DNA of 41,793 nucleotides, taken from NCBI GenBank assembly GCA_007132225.1, contig SLPB01000089.1:1-41793 (forward strand), in the 5' to 3' direction. A program made the position numbers and the translations under genes. This stretch comes from Bacteroidales bacterium. Its GTDB lineage: Bacteria; Bacteroidota; Bacteroidia; Bacteroidales; PUMT01. Below, piece by piece: positions 33,802 to 41,793 of this stretch; within the stretch, counting starts at the first letter, position 1, and each line of letters opens with the position of its first letter. The notes under the pieces are model-generated. The model made no database searches. It was not told where the DNA came from and saw nothing but the letters and a program-made list of their open reading frames with translations.

Positions 33802-35220
33802 CTATTTTAAAGGGGAATAAAATGATTCTATCAACTTCTTTACATCATCAAGCTTCGCAGCCGGGGGATAATAGGAAAAAAGTTCTTTATGAAGGTTATA
33901 ATCAAGTGCAAGGGCTATTTTAAGGTAATAATTTGCCTTCTCATTTTTTTCATTCATAAGATGATGTGCTGCCAGTCTGTAATTTAACAATGCATTTCCG
34001 GGATTTATGCGCGAAGCCTCCTTAAGAACCTGAACCCCCTGATCTGATCTCTGAAGATTCCGGTAGATCTCCGATAAATTCAACCATGAGTCAAAATCCT
34101 GGGGATCATAACTTACAGCTTTTCTGTATGCAATTATGGCATCTTCAGGCTTATCCAGTTTAATATAAATATTTCCAAGTGAATACCAGTATTCAGGGTT
34201 CTCCGGGAAATATTCAAGAGCCTTTTCAACGTAGTACAGGCTTTCATTATAACTTCCCTGTTCAAATATCACCATTCCATATCCAAGCCAGGCATCGGCA
34301 TATTCCGGGTTTACAGCCAAAGATTTACGGTAATATTTCAGGGCAGCATCCCATTGTTTCATTTTTTCATAGCACTCACCAATATAACATAAAACCTGCT
34401 CGTTATTTTCCTCCTGGTATAATAATTCCTTATATACTGAAATTGCTTCCTCGTAATCATCCTTATTGGCAAGAGTATTGGCCTTATTAAAATATGCCGA
34501 AGCATATTCTTCATCAAGTGAAATGGCAAAATCATAAGCCTCTATCGCCTTCTCATAATTTTCAGTCTGATTATACAACACACCAATATTGTACCATACA
34601 TTTTCCGAAAAAGGATCTATATCCAAAAACATATTATAATAAACCAGGGCCTTCTCGGGATTATCAATTTTTTCATAACAGTATGCTATTTCAAAAATGT
34701 ATGATAAATTATCATGCTCAAGATCATGAGCCTCCAGCAAATACTTTAATGCAGTATCAAAATGATCATGCTGTTCAAGAGTTACTGCAATATTGAACAT
34801 TATTTCGGATTTGTCCTCATCGGCGAAATAAATTGCTTTATTAAACTCTTTTATGGCGCCAGAAATATGATTCAACAGGATCAAAGCCATTCCCTTGGTA
34901 AAATAAACCTCAGGATTATTAAATTCAATTTTTTCAATATTTCTCAGTATACGCAATGATTCAAGGGGCTGTGCCTTTTCATTAAGTAACATTGCCTTTT
35001 TAAGCTGGATGGAAATCGATGACGGATGTTGCCTAAATGCATGTTGTACAGCACTTAAGGCCAGATTTGATTTACCCGAACTCATATAATGATCTATAAT
35101 TTCCTCAAAAGCATCGACATCAAAATAATACCTGGTACTTTTACTTATCATTTCCTCATAACGCTTTACCAGGTCAACAAGTCCGCTATTATTATAATTA
35201 GGTTCCTTTTCTTCACTCAT
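33802..35220 (-). CDS. Tetratricopeptide repeat protein
   Basis: A 472-residue soluble protein made almost entirely of about eleven TPR units. Examples are ENVWYNIGVLYNQTENYEKA, SAYFNKANTLANKDDYEEAI, ADAWLGYGMVIFEQGSYNES and PEYWYSLGNIYIKLDKPEDA. No signal peptide, so probably cytoplasmic. The frame can be read from a TTG at 35226; I chose the ATG at 35220. The phosphosulfolactate synthase gene is 145 bp downstream. TPR arrays bind protein partners; the partner is unknown. A minus-strand TAATTTTG at 35248-35241 may be its -7 element. Confidence 0.9.
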   Translation of the reverse strand: MSEEKEPNYNNSGLVDLVKRYEEMISKSTRYYFDVDAFEEIIDHYMSSGKSNLALSAVQHAFRQHPSSISIQLKKAMLLNEKAQPLESLRILRNIEKIEFNNPEVYFTKGMALILLNHISGAIKEFNKAIYFADEDKSEIMFNIAVTLEQHDHFDTALKYLLEAHDLEHDNLSYIFEIAYCYEKIDNPEKALVYYNMFLDIDPFSENVWYNIGVLYNQTENYEKAIEAYDFAISLDEEYASAYFNKANTLANKDDYEEAISVYKELLYQEENNEQVLCYIGECYEKMKQWDAALKYYRKSLAVNPEYADAWLGYGMVIFEQGSYNESLYYVEKALEYFPENPEYWYSLGNIYIKLDKPEDAIIAYRKAVSYDPQDFDSWLNLSEIYRNLQRSDQGVQVLKEASRINPGNALLNYRLAAHHLMNEKNEKANYYLKIALALDYNLHKELFSYYPPAAKLDDVKKLIESFYSPLK

Positions 35221-35603
35221 AATCAAAAATTGTCAGTATGCAAAATTACAAATTATAATTGAACCTTATCCATGAAAATTCAGAACTTGAAGAATAAGGG
35301 AGAAAATTAATAAAACATAGCGTCAAATTACGAAAAAGTCACAGTTTAAAAAGGGATTTAACAAAAATTGAGTATGCTATTTTATCAGAGATTATTAAAC
35401 ATTCACGCAGACCACCTGGCAAAATATACATTCTTTGAAAAAGTTATAGAAATTACAGTTAATTTTTTTATTAGTGCTATTATAAATGTCTGGATCAACC
35501 GGTACATAAAACAAACAAAATGAACAGATTATTTTAAATTATTTTTTGTTTTGAGAAAATTTTAGTAATTTGGTGATAGTAATAATAAAAAAGCGCCAAT
35601 AAT
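35221..35603. other. 383-bp divergent intergenic region
   Basis: Holds the promoters of the TPR gene and the coiled-coil gene. Apart from the element at 35241 I see no repeats, hairpins or short genes. On the plus strand the stretch TTTTTTGTTTTGAG...TAATTTGG at about 35543-35573 is promoter-like but not an exact match. Confidence 0.45.
35241..35248 (-). promoter_or_regulatory. Candidate -7 promoter element for the TPR gene
   Basis: Reads TAATTTTG on the minus strand, matching TAnnTTTG, 20 bp before the ATG. No good -33 element was found at the expected distance. Confidence 0.38.
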
Positions 35604-36515
35604 ATGGAAAACTTCAGGGAAAAACGTCTAGAACGTCAGCTAAAATCACAACAGAATATCAGTATTGTTATGGCTGTGGTATTGCTTCTTGCAATACTCG
35701 GAATTGTATATCTTCTGGTGCGTAACAGCAGGCTTAATAATGACAAGGAGGAACTTCAGAGAGAAATTTCCATGCTCGCAACTGAGGTTAATTTTCTGGA
35801 AGAATCAAATTCTGAATTGCAGGCTGAGATTTTGAAACTGAATGAAGAAAATGATATGCTCAGGGGATCGGCAGCAAATCTTGAACTGGAAATACAGTCC
35901 CGGGAAGCTCAAATTGCCAGACTCAATAGAGAACTGTTAAAATTGGAAGATATTCGTGCAGAAGTTGCAGAATATGAGTCTCTTGAAGAGGAATATGAAA
36001 AGCTTCAGGAAGAAAAGCTGGAGCTGACCGGAGAATTAGATGCAGTTAAAAAGCACCTGAGCGAGCTTAAAGAAATTGAAGAACAGTACGAAGCCCTTGT
36101 CAGGAGAGTTGAAGAAGCTACCTATTTAAGGGCTTACAATATCTGTGTTCATCATTTCAGAGACCGGTGGATCTGCAGGCCTGTTGTCATGGATGTTGCA
36201 CGCAGGGTTGATCGTACGACCCTTAGTTTTGAAATAAATGAAAACCTTCTGGTCGAACCGGGCGAAAAAAACGTTCATCTTGTTATTACGGGCCCGGATG
36301 GAAATGTTATCAGTCCATCAGCAGAAACATTCACTATTGAGGAAACGGGAGAGACCAGTGATTTCACCGAACATACTGTTATTCAGTATGATAATCAGCC
36401 TGTTGCATTAGACTTTTCCATTGAACACGACACCAATCTCGAATCCGGCACTTATCAGGTACAAATATTCCTGGATGGTGCAGAATCAGGCACCGAAGAA
36501 TTCGTGCTGGAATAA
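35604..36515 (+). CDS. Membrane-anchored coiled-coil protein of unknown function
   Basis: I do not recognise this protein. It has 303 residues: a basic cytoplasmic N-terminus (ENFREKRLERQLKSQQN), one membrane helix at about 19-40, a long coiled coil at about 42-170 with heptads of Leu and Glu, and a C-terminal beta-rich domain at about 175-303 (LSFEINENLLVEPGEKNVHL and following) that resembles an immunoglobulin-like fold. The layout suggests a periplasmic domain held away from the inner membrane by the coiled coil, as in envelope or division scaffolds. It stands alone, divergent from the TPR gene. Confidence 0.72.
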   Translation: MENFREKRLERQLKSQQNISIVMAVVLLLAILGIVYLLVRNSRLNNDKEELQREISMLATEVNFLEESNSELQAEILKLNEENDMLRGSAANLELEIQSREAQIARLNRELLKLEDIRAEVAEYESLEEEYEKLQEEKLELTGELDAVKKHLSELKEIEEQYEALVRRVEEATYLRAYNICVHHFRDRWICRPVVMDVARRVDRTTLSFEINENLLVEPGEKNVHLVITGPDGNVISPSAETFTIEETGETSDFTEHTVIQYDNQPVALDFSIEHDTNLESGTYQVQIFLDGAESGTEEFVLE

Positions 36516-36621
36516 AAGCTTTTATTATAAAAGTTGCTGAAAATATTGTTTATTAATAATAACCAATAACGGGGAAATATACAAAAACATCTTAACCAAT
36601 CAAGGCTGCAGGGAAAGAACA

Positions 36622-36654
36622 GGATCAGCATCTCTCTTTTCTTGCAGCCTTAAG
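36622..36654. repeat. Decayed copy of the folD 3' end
   Basis: The last 30 bp of this stretch match 36699-36728, which holds the final codons and stop of folD, at 27 of 30 positions, in the same orientation. It lies 43 bp downstream of the folD stop. An inverted fragment (AAGGCTGCA, 36602-36610) can pair with TGCAGCCTT inside it, forming a possible hairpin. Confidence 0.6.
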
Positions 36655-36698
36655 GTTTGGGGGACAGGTACGATGTCTTCCAGTCTATAGAAACATGG

Positions 36699-37577
36699 TC
36701 AGTATATCTCTTTTTTTGCAGCCTTAAGTGTATTGTTTAGCAGAGAAACTATGGTCATAGGCCCCACTCCTCCTGGCACAGGAGTTATATAGCTTGTTTT
36801 GGGTGCTACTTCATCATATTTTACATCACCAAGCAATTTCCAGCCGGACCTGGTTTTTTCTGAGGGGGCCCTGGTAATGCCAACATCGATAACAACTGCA
36901 CCTTCTTTCACCATACCGGCAGTTACAAATTCTGCCTTCCCCATTGCCACTATCAAAATATCTGCCTGCCTGCACCAGTCTTCTAAATTCTTTGTACGGC
37001 TATGACAGAGAGTTACCGTAGAATCGCCGGGGTAACCCTTCCGGGACATGAGCACTGCCATGGGCTTACCTACAATATTACTGCGCCCAAGGATTACACA
37101 ATGTTTTCCGGAGGTTTCTATCTCATAATGTTTTATCAACTCAATTATTCCATAGGGAGTGGCAGAAACATAACCGGGCTGGCCAATCAACAGTCTTCCT
37201 ACGTTGATTGGATGAAAGCCGTCCACATCCTTTTCCACCTTAATTCTTTCAATAACGGTATCCTCGGAAATATGACCGGGAAGAGGCAGCTGAACTATAA
37301 GTCCGTCGATATCATTGTTATCATTTATTTCATCAATCTTTTCAAGCAGAACTTTCTGGTCGGCATTTTCATTAACACGAACCACGGTAGATTTAAAGCC
37401 TACCTGCTCACATGCCTTAACCTTATGTGCCACGTAAGTTTCACTGGCCCCGTCGCTACCAACTATTACAGCTGCCAGATGGGGTTGCTTGCCACCAGAG
37501 ATTTTTATTTTTTCAACAGAAGAATAAATCTCCTCCTTGATTTGTGATGATATTTTTTTTCCATCTAATATAATCAT
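36699..37577 (-). CDS. folD: Bifunctional methylenetetrahydrofolate dehydrogenase / cyclohydrolase
   Basis: Interconverts methylene-, methenyl- and formyl-tetrahydrofolate. Key marks are [14 protein letters not shown] (the catalytic Tyr and Lys), [23 protein letters not shown], the nucleotide loop [11 protein letters not shown], and the C-terminal [19 protein letters not shown] chose ATG at 37577 ([10 protein letters not shown]), the usual family start, over an in-frame start nine codons upstream. 292 residues is normal. It is 41 bp downstream of ffh on the same strand and may be co-transcribed with it. Confidence 0.94.
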   Translation of the reverse strand: MIILDGKKISSQIKEEIYSSVEKIKISGGKQPHLAAVIVGSDGASETYVAHKVKACEQVGFKSTVVRVNENADQKVLLEKIDEINDNNDIDGLIVQLPLPGHISEDTVIERIKVEKDVDGFHPINVGRLLIGQPGYVSATPYGIIELIKHYEIETSGKHCVILGRSNIVGKPMAVLMSRKGYPGDSTVTLCHSRTKNLEDWCRQADILIVAMGKAEFVTAGMVKEGAVVIDVGITRAPSEKTRSGWKLLGDVKYDEVAPKTSYITPVPGGVGPMTIVSLLNNTLKAAKKEIY

Positions 37578-37618
37578 AGCATACAGGGCATTATGTAATA
37601 TCAAATAAAGTTATTGTT

Positions 37619-38953
37619 TTACTTCGGCATCATTGGCATTCCCTTCATCATTTTACCACCCTTTTTTCCGCTTGTCATCATTCTCATCATTTTACGGGTC
37701 TCATCGAACTGTTTGATGAGGCGGTTGACTTCCTGTATGCTCGTCCCGCTGCCATTTGCTATTCTCTTTCTTCTGCTGCCGTTTATAATGACAGGATTCT
37801 CTCTTTCTTCGGGTGTCATTGATTTTATTATAGCTTCAATGCCTTTGAAAGCATCATCATCAATATCAAGGTTTTTCATTGCTTTCCCGACTCCGGGTAT
37901 CATACCTGCAAGCTCCTTCAGGTTTCCCATCTTCTTTATCTGTTGTATCTGGGATATAAAATCATCAAAATTAAACTGGTTTTTGGCAATTTTTTTATGT
38001 AACTTCCTGGATTCATGTTCATCAAATTGTTCCTGGGCACGTTCAACCAGGGTTACAATATCACCCATACCCAGGATCCTGTCAGCCATTCTTTCAGGGT
38101 GAAATACATCAATTGCATCCAGTTTTTCCCCGGAACTAATAAACTTAATTGGTTTATTAACCACTGTCCTTACAGACAGAGCTGCTCCTCCCCTGGTATC
38201 ACCATCCATTTTGGTAAGTACAACTCCGTCAAAATCAAGTTTGTCATTAAAAACTTTGGCAGTATTAACAGCATCCTGTCCGGTCATGGCATCAACCACA
38301 AAAAGGATCTCATGAGGATTCACCGCTTTTTTAATCGCAGCAATTTCTGTCATCATCTTCTCATCCACGGCCAGTCGGCCTGCTGTATCAATTATAACAA
38401 TATTGTAGCCCTGTTGCCTGGCATATTTTATTGCCGAAACGGCAATTTTTACCGGCTGCAGGCTGCCTTCCTCAGTATATACCGGAATATCAACCTGCTC
38501 CCCCAGAATCTTAAGCTGCTCAATGGCAGCGGGACGGTATACATCGCCGGCAACCAGGAGGGGCTTCCTGCCTTTTTTTGATTTAAGAAAACTGGCCAGC
38601 TTACCTGAGAATGTGGTTTTTCCCGATCCCTGTAACCCGGAGATTAATATAACTGCCGGGTCATGCTTTATGTCAATGTCTTCCATCTCCCCGCCCATTA
38701 GGGAGGCAAGCTCATCATGAACAATTTTGATAAGCATTTCACCTGGTTTTACAGATGCAAGCACATTTTGCCCTAAAGCCTTTTCTTTTATAGTATCTGT
38801 AAAATTCTTAGCTATTTTGTAGTTTACATCTGCATCAAGCAGGGCTCTTCTGACCTCCTTAAGAGTCTCTGCAATATTTATCTCAGAAATATAACCCTCA
38901 CCCTTTAACAGTTTAAAGGAGTGTTCAAGCTTTTCAGTTAAATTTTCAAACAT
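37619..38953 (-). CDS. ffh: Signal recognition particle protein
   Basis: The SRP54 GTPase, which binds signal sequences and 4.5S RNA and delivers ribosomes to FtsY. The N domain (residues 1-90) precedes the G domain: GLQGSGKTT at 106-114 (P-loop), DTAGRLAVDEKM, and TKMDGDTRGGAALS. The Met-rich M domain runs from about 325 to the end and closes with a basic Met-rich tail (MMRMMTSGKKGGKMMKGMPM). 444 residues is typical. Promoter candidate at 38982-39012. The RNA partner gene was not found in the window. Confidence 0.96.
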   Translation of the reverse strand: MFENLTEKLEHSFKLLKGEGYISEINIAETLKEVRRALLDADVNYKIAKNFTDTIKEKALGQNVLASVKPGEMLIKIVHDELASLMGGEMEDIDIKHDPAVILISGLQGSGKTTFSGKLASFLKSKKGRKPLLVAGDVYRPAAIEQLKILGEQVDIPVYTEEGSLQPVKIAVSAIKYARQQGYNIVIIDTAGRLAVDEKMMTEIAAIKKAVNPHEILFVVDAMTGQDAVNTAKVFNDKLDFDGVVLTKMDGDTRGGAALSVRTVVNKPIKFISSGEKLDAIDVFHPERMADRILGMGDIVTLVERAQEQFDEHESRKLHKKIAKNQFNFDDFISQIQQIKKMGNLKELAGMIPGVGKAMKNLDIDDDAFKGIEAIIKSMTPEERENPVIINGSRRKRIANGSGTSIQEVNRLIKQFDETRKMMRMMTSGKKGGKMMKGMPMMPK

Positions 38954-38981
38954 TTATGGTCTGTTTTTGCTGTTAATCTTA

Positions 38982-39012
38982 CAAAATTAAATAATACTAC
39001 GGTTTTTGCCAA
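38982..39012 (-). promoter_or_regulatory. Promoter candidate of ffh
   Basis: On the minus strand, TTG (39012-39010), then 20 bp, then TAATTTTG (38989-38982). This fits both halves of the Bacteroidota consensus, TTG-N17-23-TAnnTTTG. It lies 28 bp before the ffh ATG. Confidence 0.52.
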
Positions 39013-39064
39013 TTTATATTTCCCGGGGAAGTATTAATTTTCTTATAAATACATCATACCGATA

Positions 39065-40855
39065 TTACATCCTTTCGGGGACATCTATACCAAGCAGTCC
39101 CATACCCTTTTTTATCACGTTGCCAGTCAACATGGTCAGCAGCAGGCGAAAATCTCTCAACGCAATATTCGACTCCTTTATAACCGGATGATCATGATAG
39201 AACTGGTTATATTCCCTGGCCAGTTCATATATCAGGTTTGCTATAAGAGCCGGGCTGCAGTTTCTTCCTGCTTCCTCTAAAACTGCAGGAAATTCATGCA
39301 ACAGTGCTGCAACCCTTACTTCTTTCGGACTCAAAGAGACATCCGAAATATCGGCATTACCCGGTTTAATCCCATGCAGTTCTGATTTTTTAAGTAAAGA
39401 GCATACCCTGGCATGAGTATACTGAATGAACGGACCGGTATTGCCATTAAAATCGATAGACTCTTCGGGATTGAAAATCATGTTTTTCTGGGGATCTACC
39501 TTCAATATGAAATATTTCAGGGCTCCCATACCTATTATATTTATTATATTTTTCTTTTCCTTTTCAGTGAGTCCTTCAAGCTTGCCCAGTTCAGATGAAA
39601 GAGTGCCGGCAGTGTCAATCATTTCATCAATCAAATTGTCAGCATCTACCACCTTGCCTTCCCGGGATTTCATTTTTCCGGAGGGCAATTCAACCATACC
39701 ATAGGAAATATGTTGCAATGAACCGGCCCACTCATAACCAAGTTCATCCAAAATAAGAGACAGTACCTTAAAGTGATAATCCTGCTCATTGCCAACAACA
39801 TAAAACATTTTATCAGCATCATAATCTTTTTGACGCAGTACCGCTGTCCCCAGGTCCTGGGTTATATAAACTGATGTTCCGTCTGAACGAAGCAGTAATT
39901 TTTCATCTAGTCCGCGATGCGTAAGATCAGCCCAAACCGAGCCGTCATCTTTTCTTATCAGAACGGATTTTTTCACCCCTTCCTCAACAATGCTTTTTCC
40001 TGTATGATAAGTTTCTGATTCATAGTATATTTTATCAAAAGAGACTCCCAGCTTTTCATATGTAACATCAAAACCGGCATAAACCCAGGAATTCATCATC
40101 TTCCATAAAGCATTTACCTGCTCATCACCCTCTTCCCATTTTTTTAACATCGTTTGGGCTTCTCTGATAAGCGGAGCTTCCCTTCTTGCCTGATCTTCAG
40201 GCACTCCTTTGCTTACCAGTCCCTCAATCTCTTTTCTGTAAGCATTTTCAAACTTTACGTACATATCACCAACAAAATGATCCCCTTTTACACCTGTCTC
40301 GGCGGGAGTTTTATTGTCGCCCCATTTTTCCCAGGCCAGCATGGTTTTACAAATATGAATACCCCGGTCATTTACAAGATTTACCTTTTTAACTGATTTC
40401 CCATTGGCTTCAAGTATCCTTGAAATACTGTATCCTAAAAGATTATTTCTTATATGGCCCAGATGCAGAGGCTTATTGGTGTTGGGAGAAGAATATTCAA
40501 CCAGTACTGTTTCTGCAGGCACAGCGCGGGACTGGGTCCCGTAATCCGGATTAAAAGCATATTCCTGAATAAAACGAGTCCAGTATGATGATTCAACCTC
40601 AAGGTTTAAAAATCCTTTTACTACATTGAAATCCTTTATTTCAGGTAACTTTTTCAGATAGGTTCCAAGTTCTTCTGCTGTTTCGGGGGGAGATTTTTTT
40701 ATTAACCTGACAAGAGGAAAAACTACCAGGGTAATGTTCCCTTTAAATTCTTTACGGGTTTTTTGAAGCTGAATAAGAGACTGGTCTGGTTCGGGTAAGG
40801 ATCTTTCATGGAAAAACCGGCTTACCGCTCCGGTTATGATGTTTTCGATTCTCAT
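39065..40855 (-). CDS. argS: Arginyl-tRNA synthetase
   Basis: Charges tRNA-Arg. A class I synthetase of 596 residues: the N-terminal additional domain, then the HIGH box as HLGH at 131-134 (SSPNTNKPLHLGHIRNNLLG), the KMSKS-like loop as GKMKSREGKVVDA, and the C-terminal anticodon-binding DALR domain (FIQYTHARVCSLLKKSEL onward). Leftward, 111 bp upstream of ffh; no clear terminator lies between. Its -7 candidate is at 40895-40902. Confidence 0.96.
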   Translation of the reverse strand: MRIENIITGAVSRFFHERSLPEPDQSLIQLQKTRKEFKGNITLVVFPLVRLIKKSPPETAEELGTYLKKLPEIKDFNVVKGFLNLEVESSYWTRFIQEYAFNPDYGTQSRAVPAETVLVEYSSPNTNKPLHLGHIRNNLLGYSISRILEANGKSVKKVNLVNDRGIHICKTMLAWEKWGDNKTPAETGVKGDHFVGDMYVKFENAYRKEIEGLVSKGVPEDQARREAPLIREAQTMLKKWEEGDEQVNALWKMMNSWVYAGFDVTYEKLGVSFDKIYYESETYHTGKSIVEEGVKKSVLIRKDDGSVWADLTHRGLDEKLLLRSDGTSVYITQDLGTAVLRQKDYDADKMFYVVGNEQDYHFKVLSLILDELGYEWAGSLQHISYGMVELPSGKMKSREGKVVDADNLIDEMIDTAGTLSSELGKLEGLTEKEKKNIINIIGMGALKYFILKVDPQKNMIFNPEESIDFNGNTGPFIQYTHARVCSLLKKSELHGIKPGNADISDVSLSPKEVRVAALLHEFPAVLEEAGRNCSPALIANLIYELAREYNQFYHDHPVIKESNIALRDFRLLLTMLTGNVIKKGMGLLGIDVPERM

Positions 40856-40894
40856 TTTAACAGTTTGAAATCAAATGGTTATGTTTAAAGATTG

Positions 40895-40902
40895 CAAAGA
40901 TA
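40895..40902 (-). promoter_or_regulatory. Candidate -7 promoter element of argS
   Basis: Reads TATCTTTG on the minus strand, matching TAnnTTTG, 39 bp before the argS ATG. No matching -33 TTG at standard spacing. Confidence 0.4.
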
Positions 40903-40976
40903 ATAACAATCAGTTTAATTCATACTTTCAGCAAGTCAACGTACAATAAAAATCCGTTTTGAATGTATAATATATT

Positions 40977-41000
40977 AAAAAACCGCTCCTGAAGGAGCGG
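40977..41000 (-). terminator. Intrinsic terminator after the Trp-Met repeat gene
   Basis: CCGCTCC and GGAGCGG pair around a 4-nt loop (40983-41000). On the minus strand the stem is followed at once by six T (40982-40977). It lies 57 bp past the stop of the leftward gene at 41057 and isolates it from argS. The plus strand also has a T-run at 41006-41010, so it may work weakly both ways. Confidence 0.85.
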
Positions 41001-41056
41001 TCCGGTTTTTATAGTTGCATTCTGCCTATTTAACTGTATTCGGATATTTTGACCCG

Positions 41057-41440
41057 CTAAATTGTCCAGTGTGCTGTATTAATCATCCATTTCTCTATTT
41101 TTTGATCATTATCTCTGATAATCTCCAGATAATGATTGACGCAAGGACAGCTGTTCCAATAGTATTTATTAACCATCCAGCTTTTTATAACCAGGTCTTT
41201 TTCAACAGCTGTTACGATCCCCGAGTTCCAGTATGAAATATCATACATCCACTCCTTCACAGCAAGGTTGGATTCATTTACATAAGACAAAAACGGTTCG
41301 GAAGATATTCCTGTTGCCAATGTTTTATCAAGTACGGACCTGCCTGACGGATTTGCGTCAACTTTGTTAAAGTTGTTTGCTGCAAATATTAAAAATGTAA
41401 AAAATAAAAATCTTAATAGCTTATTTGTTAATGCTTTCAT
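41057..41440 (-). CDS. Small secreted protein with three Trp-Met repeats
   Basis: A 127-residue protein of unknown function. Residues 1-29 are a signal peptide (MKALTNKLLRFLFFTFLIFA, cut near VDA-N). The rest has three copies of a short motif, [VI]-[KE]-x-W-M-x-[DN]-x-x-[YH]-W: VKEWMYDISYW at 61-71, IKSWMVNKYYW at 85-95 and IEKWMINTAHW at 115-125. The two Trp are always seven residues apart. There is a CPC at 98-100 between the second and third copies. It has its own terminator. Probably periplasmic or surface-exposed; repeats of this kind could be a binding module. Confidence 0.75.
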   Translation of the reverse strand: MKALTNKLLRFLFFTFLIFAANNFNKVDANPSGRSVLDKTLATGISSEPFLSYVNESNLAVKEWMYDISYWNSGIVTAVEKDLVIKSWMVNKYYWNSCPCVNHYLEIIRDNDQKIEKWMINTAHWTI

Positions 41441-41651
41441 AGTAATTAATTCTTTAAATAGTTTAAATATGTTTTTAAATAAAATTTCTTTTTAATTAAA
41501 ATTTCCTGTATTATATATTCTAACCTTATATCTTTATGTTCAACATGAGCAATTACATTTTGTTCAATAATTAATTCGAATAAAGTGTAGTTATAAAACT
41601 CATTATCTTTATTTTACATTAGTAATGCATTCATATTCAATATTTCACTCT

Positions 41652-41713
41652 CATGAAACCCGCATCAGCCTTTGGCAGACAAAATAACATGAACAAACCA
41701 TGCGGGTTCCATG
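41652..41713. repeat. 14-bp inverted repeat with 34-nt loop
   Basis: CATGAAACCCGCAT (41652-41665) pairs with ATGCGGGTTCCATG (41700-41713) at 13 of 14 positions. The right arm is the conserved start of the dispersed repeat; copy A at 10119 has no such left arm nearby. Confidence 0.6.
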
Positions 41714-41793
41714 GATTGAAAAGTAAAATATCCGAATCATGAATTGGTAACACATTGTTAAACAAATTGCTAACTATACTTTATACGAATGAA
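41699..41793 (+). repeat. Dispersed ~95-bp intergenic repeat, copy B
   Basis: Partner of copy A at 10119-10214: identical 14-bp start (CATGCGGGTTCCAT) and 12 of 14 identity in the end block (41780-41793), with 81 bp between block starts. The window ends at the last matched base, so the true right end is not seen. Confidence 0.6.

Larger units (their letters stand above)
41441..41793. other. Intergenic region at the right edge with repeat copy B
   Basis: AT-rich and without a gene. It should hold the promoter of the leftward Trp-Met repeat gene; no TAnnTTTG match was found. From 41652 to the edge it contains a hairpin and copy B of the dispersed repeat. Confidence 0.55.

Noticed and set aside
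34179-34796. Two rightward frames of about 100 codons antisense to the TPR gene
   Set aside because: The Pro/His/Gln-rich composition arises from reading TPR codons backwards. The TPR frame is continuous and clear.
37002-38720. Several plus-strand frames of 65-188 codons opposite folD and ffh
   Set aside because: All are antisense shadows of two well-conserved genes.

Overview
The window is about 42 kb of AT-rich chromosomal DNA from a member of the Bacteroidota, most likely an order close to Bacteroidales/Marinilabiliales. This rests on family content (lipoprotein efflux adaptor, PorT-like barrel, DUF6340, NagB-PIG-L fusion, bacterial phosphosulfolactate synthase, DUF368), start codons without Shine-Dalgarno sequences, and several TAnnTTTG-type promoter elements. 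I see no rRNA, tRNA, CRISPR array, transposase or phage block, so it reads as stable chromosome rather than an island.

Layout. 1-590: 5' part of an RND efflux adaptor gene. 902-7367: a carotenoid cluster with a fused lycopene cyclase (crtYcd type), a CrtW-type ketolase on the opposite strand, CrtI, a GT2 glycosyltransferase, a PlsC-type acyltransferase, CruF and CrtB. Together they predict a monocyclic keto-carotenoid carrying an acylated sugar, like salinixanthin. 7427-10050: SPOR-like secreted protein, DUF2721 protein and AEC transporter. 10051-13565: mostly unknown genes, including a TonB-like protein, an acidic-tailed protein, an orphan SiaC phosphoprotein, a 59-residue zinc-ribbon protein and an unassigned 321-residue protein. 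13757-17375: a three-gene biotin-dependent acyl-CoA (propionyl-CoA) carboxylase operon. 17392-18732: serine hydrolase. 19368-20302: YtxH / DUF1469 / small basic protein cassette, closed by a perfect 25-bp hairpin. 20407-23484: beta-barrel protein, Ste24-type protease and DUF6340 lipoprotein. 23649-26309: nagA and a sodium:solute symporter. 26281-28827: fabG, pyrD and an HTH regulator. 29432-31759: NagB-PIG-L fusion. 31846-35220: DUF368 transporter, phosphosulfolactate synthase and TPR protein. 35604-36515: membrane-anchored coiled-coil protein. 36699-40855: folD, ffh and argS. 41057-41440: small secreted protein with three Trp-Met repeats.

How genes work together. The carotenoid genes form one pathway; crtB, cruF, the acyltransferase and the glycosyltransferase look like one transcript, with two 4-bp ATGA overlaps. 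nagA, the symporter and the NagB fusion suggest amino-sugar turnover. The HTH regulator has palindromic GATTACA-N2-TGTAATC-type sites near its own promoter and upstream of the divergent NagB fusion, which suggests autoregulation and perhaps control of that gene.

The items most worth a second look are the carotenoid acyl-glycoside pathway, the HTH operator set, the phosphosulfolactate synthase, the Cys-for-Ser exchange in PyrD, the unassigned 321-residue protein, the Trp-Met repeat protein, and a pair of about 95-bp repeats 31 kb apart. All assignments come from reading the sequence; no database search was made.
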